From positions 186,001 to 250,000 of the forward strand of contig NZ_VMOA01000001.1 in NCBI RefSeq assembly GCF_020662345.1: DNA of 64,000 nt, read 5' to 3'. Position numbers and translations under genes: made by a program. Numbering within the stretch: the stretch's first letter is position 1; every line of letters starts with the position of its first letter. The notes beneath the pieces were generated by a model. That model was given only the letters and a program-made list of their open reading frames with translations, did no database searches and was not told where the DNA came from. Positions 57,447 to 64,000 of the stretch are shown here, one piece after another. The stretch comes from Methylobacterium sp. W2 (GTDB lineage: Bacteria > Pseudomonadota > Alphaproteobacteria > Rhizobiales > Beijerinckiaceae).

Positions 57447-57751
57447 CGGCCGAGGTCCCGCTTGAGCGCGGCGGTCAGTTCGTCGAAACGGCCGTTGGCG
57501 CGCTGGACGTAGATGCCGGTGAGAATGAAGGCGAAGATGATCACGGCGACGCCGAGGATCAGGCCAAGGGAGGTGGTGGCGCTCCCGATCTTCAAGGCGA
57601 GCAGGGACTTGTCGAAGGCGATGAGGCCGATGAAGCCGAAATAAACCAGCAGCATCAGGATGGTCAGCGTCCAGCCGAAGCGGGTGCGTTCGTGCACGAG
57701 CTCCTTGAACCGCGGGTTCTGCGCAATCCGCGCAGTCTCGATATCGGACAT
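57443..57751 (-). CDS. yjcH: DUF485 small membrane protein YjcH
   Basis: 102 residues with two membrane segments (about 25-47 and 58-82), and the family's N-terminal [19 protein letters not shown]. It is co-encoded with ActP in most proteobacteria and translationally coupled to it here; the role is probably in ActP assembly or activity, but this is not established. Confidence 0.93.
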   Translation of the reverse strand: MSDIETARIAQNPRFKELVHERTRFGWTLTILMLLVYFGFIGLIAFDKSLLALKIGSATTSLGLILGVAVIIFAFILTGIYVQRANGRFDELTAALKRDLGR

Positions 57752-57997
57752 GGCGTTACTTTCCCTGAAGCGTCGACCCTTCTGAACGGGGTCTCGGTCT
57801 CGACGAATACTGTAGAGATGGAGGGGCGAGCGCGTTTAATGCTGCCGACCTTGTCTCGTGTCCCGAGGCGCGTCTGCGCAAGCGCCGCACGGTCACGATT
57901 TCGTCAGGGCGAGCGGCAGCGACGGCTCGGGATCCGGCCAGGACGCGACCGGCGCACCTCTCTCGAGATGCGCCGCTTCGTTGCGGGAGTTCGGCGA

Positions 57998-59947
<1,950 letters not shown>

Positions 59948-60116
59948 GACGTTTTCCCTGCTGGTGCCCGATCGTATCGCGAAAACCGCGCAGCCGGGAC
60001 TTCCACCTTGTTCTTATGCGCAGGAGCAGATTTACCGCAAGCGCGAAGGGGCGTGATCCAACAGCGCCGGCACCCCCCAATTGGGGGAATACTCCTTGCC
60101 ATCGGTGGCCTGCAGG

Positions 60117-60377
60117 TCAGTTGCAGCCGATACAGATCCCCTTAATCCCCGAACCTTCCGATTTGGGCCGCTTGCCTTTGTCGTCAGGCTTCACCGGCGT
60201 GTCGGGTGCGGCTGCGGCGCCGGGAGGCTTGGTGACGCCGGTGGGGGTGATGTTGCGGAAGGCGCCGGCCGAGTCGATGTTCTGCCCGGTCGTCGAAGTG
60301 CCGGCCGTCTGGGCCAGGACGCCGGTTGCTCCGGTCATGAAAAGGCCGGCAGCCAGAAGTCTCAGGGTTGTTCGCAT
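60117..60377 (-). CDS. Small secreted protein with C-terminal CxxC
   Basis: 86 residues. Signal peptide about 1-22 (ending in VLAQ). The mature part is low-complexity Thr/Pro/Lys, ending in GIKGICIGCN with C82 and C85. The two Cys at the very end suggest metal or heme binding, a redox role or an anchoring disulfide. No family recognised. It follows the substrate-binding protein gene by 123 bp on the same strand. Confidence 0.7.
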   Translation of the reverse strand: MRTTLRLLAAGLFMTGATGVLAQTAGTSTTGQNIDSAGAFRNITPTGVTKPPGAAAAPDTPVKPDDKGKRPKSEGSGIKGICIGCN

Positions 60378-60500
60378 CGCGCTTCTCCATGTGTTTGGCA
60401 GTGTTGCGGAAGAACGGATGGAGTGCGCCGGGGTTGCTTCCCGCCGCGAGGCGGCACCGGGAAAGACCGTGTCGGGGCGCGGATGCGAGCCCGCATCGTG

Positions 60501-61817
60501 TCAGGGAGGCGACCCGCAAGGCTCGGTGCGGGCCGGCAGCGTCGGGTTGACGATGCGGAAGTCGGCCACCACCGCATCGAGGCGGGCATCCACCAGATCG
60601 TTCATCTGCGCGACCCCCTCGGCCGCCCGGAGCCATTTGGCGCCGCCCCAGACCTGCACGAAGCCGGAAGGTCGGCCGCCGTGATCGCGGCAGGTGAAGG
60701 TGATCGAATGGGCGAAGCCCGCCAGTCCGAGCCCTTTCCAGCGGCTATCGTCGATCGAGAGGCCCTCGAAGGCGAGGCGCACGTCTTCACCACGCAAGGG
60801 CGCGCCGCGCCGTGCTCTCTGGGCCTCCGCGATGGCTTCGGCGGCGAGGACCGCGTTGTAGACGCCCCGGTTGTAATGGGTCTCGCCCGAACCGTCTTTC
60901 GGCGTCGAGGACAATCCACGATCGGCGACGAAGGTGTCGATGGCATCGAAGGCGGGGAAAGCATCGCCGAAAGCATGGCGGCTCACTTCCTTGAAGCCGC
61001 GGCTCGCCGACCCGGTGCGGCGGATGCCGTCCTGGTCGGGCCAGCGCAGGGCGATCATCCGGTCGGGCGGGACGTCGACCTTCAGGGCCTCTTCGACGGA
61101 AGCGCCGCTCCGCGCGCCTTGGCCCAGGAGGATGACATGGTCCGGGCGCGCGGCGGCGATGCGTGTCCACAGGGCGGCGTTGCCGGCCTCGGTCTCGTCA
61201 TCGGCGAAGAGCGGCGTCGAAAACCCGTAGCGGGCGCCGAGTTCCTGCAGGATGGCGAGGGCGGACGGGTCGGCGCCCGCATGGCTGTAGACGAGGCCGA
61301 TGGAGAGGCCCTGCAGTTCGGACAGGCCGCCCAGCCGGTCGGCGAGATACCGGATCGCGATGGTGATGCCGCCGAGTACGGTGGCGGAGGGGTTGAACAC
61401 CCATGGCAGCAGGTCGCCGCGCGTTCCGGCCGGGAAGCCGTCGGCGAGGGACAGGAGCGGGATCCGGTCACGCGCGGCCGGTGCCAGCAGATCCTGGGTG
61501 ATGCCCCGGTCCGGTGTCGTGATCAGGACCGTTCCGGCCGCCCGCGCGGCGGCGTAGCAGGCGCGGGCGCGTTCGACCTCCGATGCAACCTCGCACTCCT
61601 CCAGCTGCAACGGTACGCCGCCGATCCCGCCGTCGCGCTGGTTCAGCATCTCCAGGTAATCGTGAACGCCATTGGCGACCCGCGCGCCGATGGCGGCGCC
61701 GGGGCCCGTGCGGTTGGTGAGGAGGGTCATGCGGACGGGCTCGGCGGCTCCGGCCGGCAGACAGAACGCCAGGATCAGGGCCGTCATGGCCGTCGGAGGC
61801 GAGAGGCGTCGCGTCAT
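60501..61817 (-). CDS. Branched-chain amino-acid-type ABC substrate-binding protein (Leu/Ile/Val-binding family)
   Basis: 438 residues from ATG 61817. Signal peptide about 1-26 (ending in AGAAEP). Type I periplasmic binding fold: VRMTLLTNRTGPGAAIGARVANGVHDYLEMLNQRDGGIGG-type start, then LLITTPDRGITQD, GLVYSHAGADPSA and NRGVYNAVLAAEAIAEAQ. Related proteins in methylotrophs bind diverse ligands. No permease or ATPase genes are near, so it is an orphan here. Confidence 0.85.
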   Translation of the reverse strand: MTRRLSPPTAMTALILAFCLPAGAAEPVRMTLLTNRTGPGAAIGARVANGVHDYLEMLNQRDGGIGGVPLQLEECEVASEVERARACYAAARAAGTVLITTPDRGITQDLLAPAARDRIPLLSLADGFPAGTRGDLLPWVFNPSATVLGGITIAIRYLADRLGGLSELQGLSIGLVYSHAGADPSALAILQELGARYGFSTPLFADDETEAGNAALWTRIAAARPDHVILLGQGARSGASVEEALKVDVPPDRMIALRWPDQDGIRRTGSASRGFKEVSRHAFGDAFPAFDAIDTFVADRGLSSTPKDGSGETHYNRGVYNAVLAAEAIAEAQRARRGAPLRGEDVRLAFEGLSIDDSRWKGLGLAGFAHSITFTCRDHGGRPSGFVQVWGGAKWLRAAEGVAQMNDLVDARLDAVVADFRIVNPTLPARTEPCGSPP

Positions 61818-61937
61818 GGAGAGTGCATCGGGCCCGGTCCTCCGCAGGCCGCGCGTCGCAGGAGCGACGCACGCCACATGGCCGGGCGATGATGGCAGAT
61901 GCCCGGCTCTGCGACGAGCCCGCGCCAGCAGCGGCGC

Positions 61938-64000
61938 TCAGGCCGTCCTGACCGCCGCCTGGGGCGGGAACAGCATTTCCACCAGGGTGCCCTCGTCCTT
62001 CCGGCTCTCGATGCGGAAGCTTCCGTGATTGGCCTCCACCAGGGCCTTGGTGAGCGGCAGGCCGAGGCCGGTGCCGGTGCTTCGCCCATCCGCCCGCCCC
62101 CTGTGCGAGGCCGCCACGGCGACCTGCCGGAACGGTTCGAGGGCGGTCTCGACCTCGTCGGGGCTCATCCCGATGCCGGTGTCGCGCACCCGGAGGGCGA
62201 TCTCGCCCCGATCCGCCAGGGTGGTGGAGACGATGACCTGACCGCCGGCCTCGGTGAAGGCGATGGCGTTGGCGATGATGTTGAGGGCGGCCTGCCGCAA
62301 CGAGCGCTCGTCGGCGACCAGGGGAGGCAGGTCGTGCGAGAAGCTCGTGCGCAAGACGATCCGGTCGCGCATTGCCTGCGGCTGCAGCATCGCCACGCAA
62401 TGGGTGACGACATCGTTGAGGGGCACTTCCTCGAAGGACAGGTCGAGGCGCCCGGCCTCGATCTTGGCGAGGTCGAGCAGGTCGTTGACGAGGCTGAGGA
62501 CGTGGGTGCCCGAGGCATGGATGTCGCCGAGGTAGTCGCGGTAGCGCTCATGGCCGATGGGGCCGAACGGTTCGGCCAGCATCATGTCGGCAAAGCCGAG
62601 GATGCCGTTCATCGGCGTGCGGATCTCGTGGCTGATCCGGGCGAGGAAATCCGACTTGCGCGCGCTGGCGTATTCCGCCGCGCGCCGGGCGTTCGACGAT
62701 TCGGCCTCGACGCTTCTGGTGGCGCGCACGTCCCGGACGGTCATCACCATGCGGCCATCGTCCCGCCCAGCGAGAGGCGCCACGTGGATCAGCATCGGCA
62801 GCATGCCGGTGGCGGCCCGGGCGATGACATCCGGTGTCGGTTGCGACAGAGCCGTCTGTACCGGGCCGGCGATGCCATGGACGCTGGCGAGCACGGCCAC
62901 GGCGCTCTCCGGCGCGAACAGGCTGAGAATGCCGGCGCCGACGACCTCGCGCGGGTCGAGACCGAACGTCGTCGCTGCGCTGCGGTTCAGCCCGATGATC
63001 CGGGCATTCCGGTCGAGGGTGACGACGCCGTCTTCCAAGCTGTCGAGCACGGCCTGCGCGTCGGCGGCGCGGGCTCCGGCGAAGGCGTCGGCGATCTGCA
63101 GCGCTGCGCGCTCGCGGGCCGGCTCCCCCGCCACCGCATCGCGGACGAGGAGCAGCTGGGCCGGCGCGCCGGCCCAGTCCAGTTCGGACGCCTGTATGTC
63201 GACGCTCAGGCGGTCTCCGGTCCTGGTGGTGAGGAGGGCGGGCGCCCCGTCCGCCGATCGCTCGTGAGGGACGAGCCCTCTAAACAGCCTGTCGAGGCCA
63301 CCCGACGCGGTGAGTTCGGCCAGATCGGCGAACCCGGCCATGGTCAGCAGGCGGCGATTGGCGAACAGGACGCTGTCGTCGCGATAGACCATCACGCCGC
63401 CGGGCAAGCGTTCGAGCGTCGCCGCCACGGCGGCGTTCGGGCCTTCCGCCGCCGGTTCGGCATGGCGCGCCATCGCGGTGGGGAACGGGGTCACCGATCC
63501 ACTGGCCGGGCGTTCGTCTCCCGTCGTGACCGGCTCATCGGATTCGGAATCGCCAGCAAAGCGCGCGCCCAGGGCACGGGCGATCTCGCGAAATGCCGCA
63601 TGCTCGTGGCTGGACAGGTGAGGGTCCTGGAGCGTCGGCCAACCGCTCTCCCCATCGGGCGAAGGCTCGGCGGCGGACTCGGCCTGGTCCAACGGCGCAT
63701 CGACTTCCGGAATGAGCGGCAGCGGGGCAGGGGGGACAGCCGCGTCCACCACCGCGCTCGCCTCGTTGGCCATGAGACCGGTCGAGGGTTCGGTGACGGG
63801 GGTGAGCACCACCGGCTCGGTTGCCGGCAGTCCGGAGGAAACGAACGACCCTGTCACCTCGGGTATCGCGCCGACGGGGGCCGTCGCCTCAGCGGTATCG
63901 GCAATGTCACTGACGTCGCCTTCCACCTCCGAGACGGGTCGGTCTCCCGGAGCCTGGTCGGGGGAAGCGTCCGCAACGTCCGGGCTCACGACGGCGTCCT
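61938..64000 (-). CDS. PAS-domain sensor histidine kinase, 5' end outside the window
   Basis: At least 686 residues; the frame stays open to the window edge, so the true start is probably beyond it (GTG 63989 is possible). An acidic, Pro/Ala-rich low-complexity region (visible residues about 1-175) precedes PAS-like domains (about 190-290 and 315-425). HisKA follows with phospho-acceptor His in ARISHEIRTPMNGILGFADM, then ATPase motifs with ANAIAF, DTGIGM and GTGLGLPLTKAL. Layout like the PdhS/PleC group of cell-cycle kinases of Hyphomicrobiales. No receiver domain and no membrane segment in the visible part. Confidence 0.85.
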   Translation of the reverse strand, partial: DAVVSPDVADASPDQAPGDRPVSEVEGDVSDIADTAEATAPVGAIPEVTGSFVSSGLPATEPVVLTPVTEPSTGLMANEASAVVDAAVPPAPLPLIPEVDAPLDQAESAAEPSPDGESGWPTLQDPHLSSHEHAAFREIARALGARFAGDSESDEPVTTGDERPASGSVTPFPTAMARHAEPAAEGPNAAVAATLERLPGGVMVYRDDSVLFANRRLLTMAGFADLAELTASGGLDRLFRGLVPHERSADGAPALLTTRTGDRLSVDIQASELDWAGAPAQLLLVRDAVAGEPARERAALQIADAFAGARAADAQAVLDSLEDGVVTLDRNARIIGLNRSAATTFGLDPREVVGAGILSLFAPESAVAVLASVHGIAGPVQTALSQPTPDVIARAATGMLPMLIHVAPLAGRDDGRMVMTVRDVRATRSVEAESSNARRAAEYASARKSDFLARISHEIRTPMNGILGFADMMLAEPFGPIGHERYRDYLGDIHASGTHVLSLVNDLLDLAKIEAGRLDLSFEEVPLNDVVTHCVAMLQPQAMRDRIVLRTSFSHDLPPLVADERSLRQAALNIIANAIAFTEAGGQVIVSTTLADRGEIALRVRDTGIGMSPDEVETALEPFRQVAVAASHRGRADGRSTGTGLGLPLTKALVEANHGSFRIESRKDEGTLVEMLFPPQAAVRTA

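Overview
The window is GC-rich, ordinary chromosomal DNA from an alphaproteobacterium, most likely Methylobacterium or a close relative (Hyphomicrobiales). Pointers are a formaldehyde-activating-enzyme homologue, an alphaproteobacterial-type RNase P RNA, PleC/PdhS-like histidine kinases, a DUF2794 gene, a SdhAF4 (DUF1674) gene divergent from rsmB, and rsmB, a heparinase II/III-family gene and purH in sequence. I see no transposase, integrase, tRNA, rRNA or CRISPR array. Very long open frames opposite real genes are a by-product of the high GC content.

Layout. 1-4.2 kb: end of metF and complete cobalamin-dependent metH, separated by a long inverted repeat. 4.2-12 kb: a lipoprotein, a small gene, a Fae-like protein that has lost the conserved catalytic-site histidine, a PAS histidine kinase, pepN, gloA and a 58-residue helix-turn-helix-like protein. 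12.15-12.55 kb: rnpB with a recognisable promoter and closing helix. 13-22.2 kb: division and cell-wall cluster rsmH-ftsL-ftsI-murE-murF-mraY-murD, without mraZ in front and with a palindromic repeat between murE and murF. Where ftsW-murG-murC would be expected there are instead a membrane acyltransferase, an O-antigen-ligase/polymerase-like protein and a 1227-residue hybrid histidine kinase (22.3-28.7 kb).

28.7-37.7 kb: an unknown small protein, type II NADH dehydrogenase, maleylacetoacetate isomerase, a secreted stand-alone TonB C-terminal domain in AT-richer DNA, the D-glutamate pair dgcN-dgcA, hisF-hisE-coaA, thpR and a TesA-like esterase. 37.7-41.1 kb: a YbbA/YbbP-like ABC exporter divergent from the esterase, the same arrangement as in E. 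coli. 41.4-44.8 kb: a Bax-inhibitor-1 protein with a textbook terminator, a small membrane protein, DUF2794, a structured region ending in an intrinsic terminator, bluB and an L,D-transpeptidase. 44.8-53.5 kb: SdhAF4, rsmB, a secreted papain-like protein, a secreted unknown, a heparinase II/III-family protein, purH and a DUF2252 protein. 53.6-60 kb: the acetate module acs-yjcH-actP plus an MHS-family transporter with a large insert. 60-64 kb: a tiny secreted CxxC protein, an orphan branched-chain-type substrate-binding protein and a histidine kinase cut by the window end.

How they connect: MetF and MetH form the methionine/C1 branch, and BluB makes the lower ligand of the cobalamin that MetH needs. 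Acs and ActP take up and activate acetate. rsmH to murD build peptidoglycan precursors and the divisome, with the L,D-transpeptidase acting on the finished wall. The least explained parts are the His-less Fae homologue, the structured RNA before bluB, the secreted pair inserted between rsmB and the heparinase-like gene, and the polysaccharide genes next to murD.
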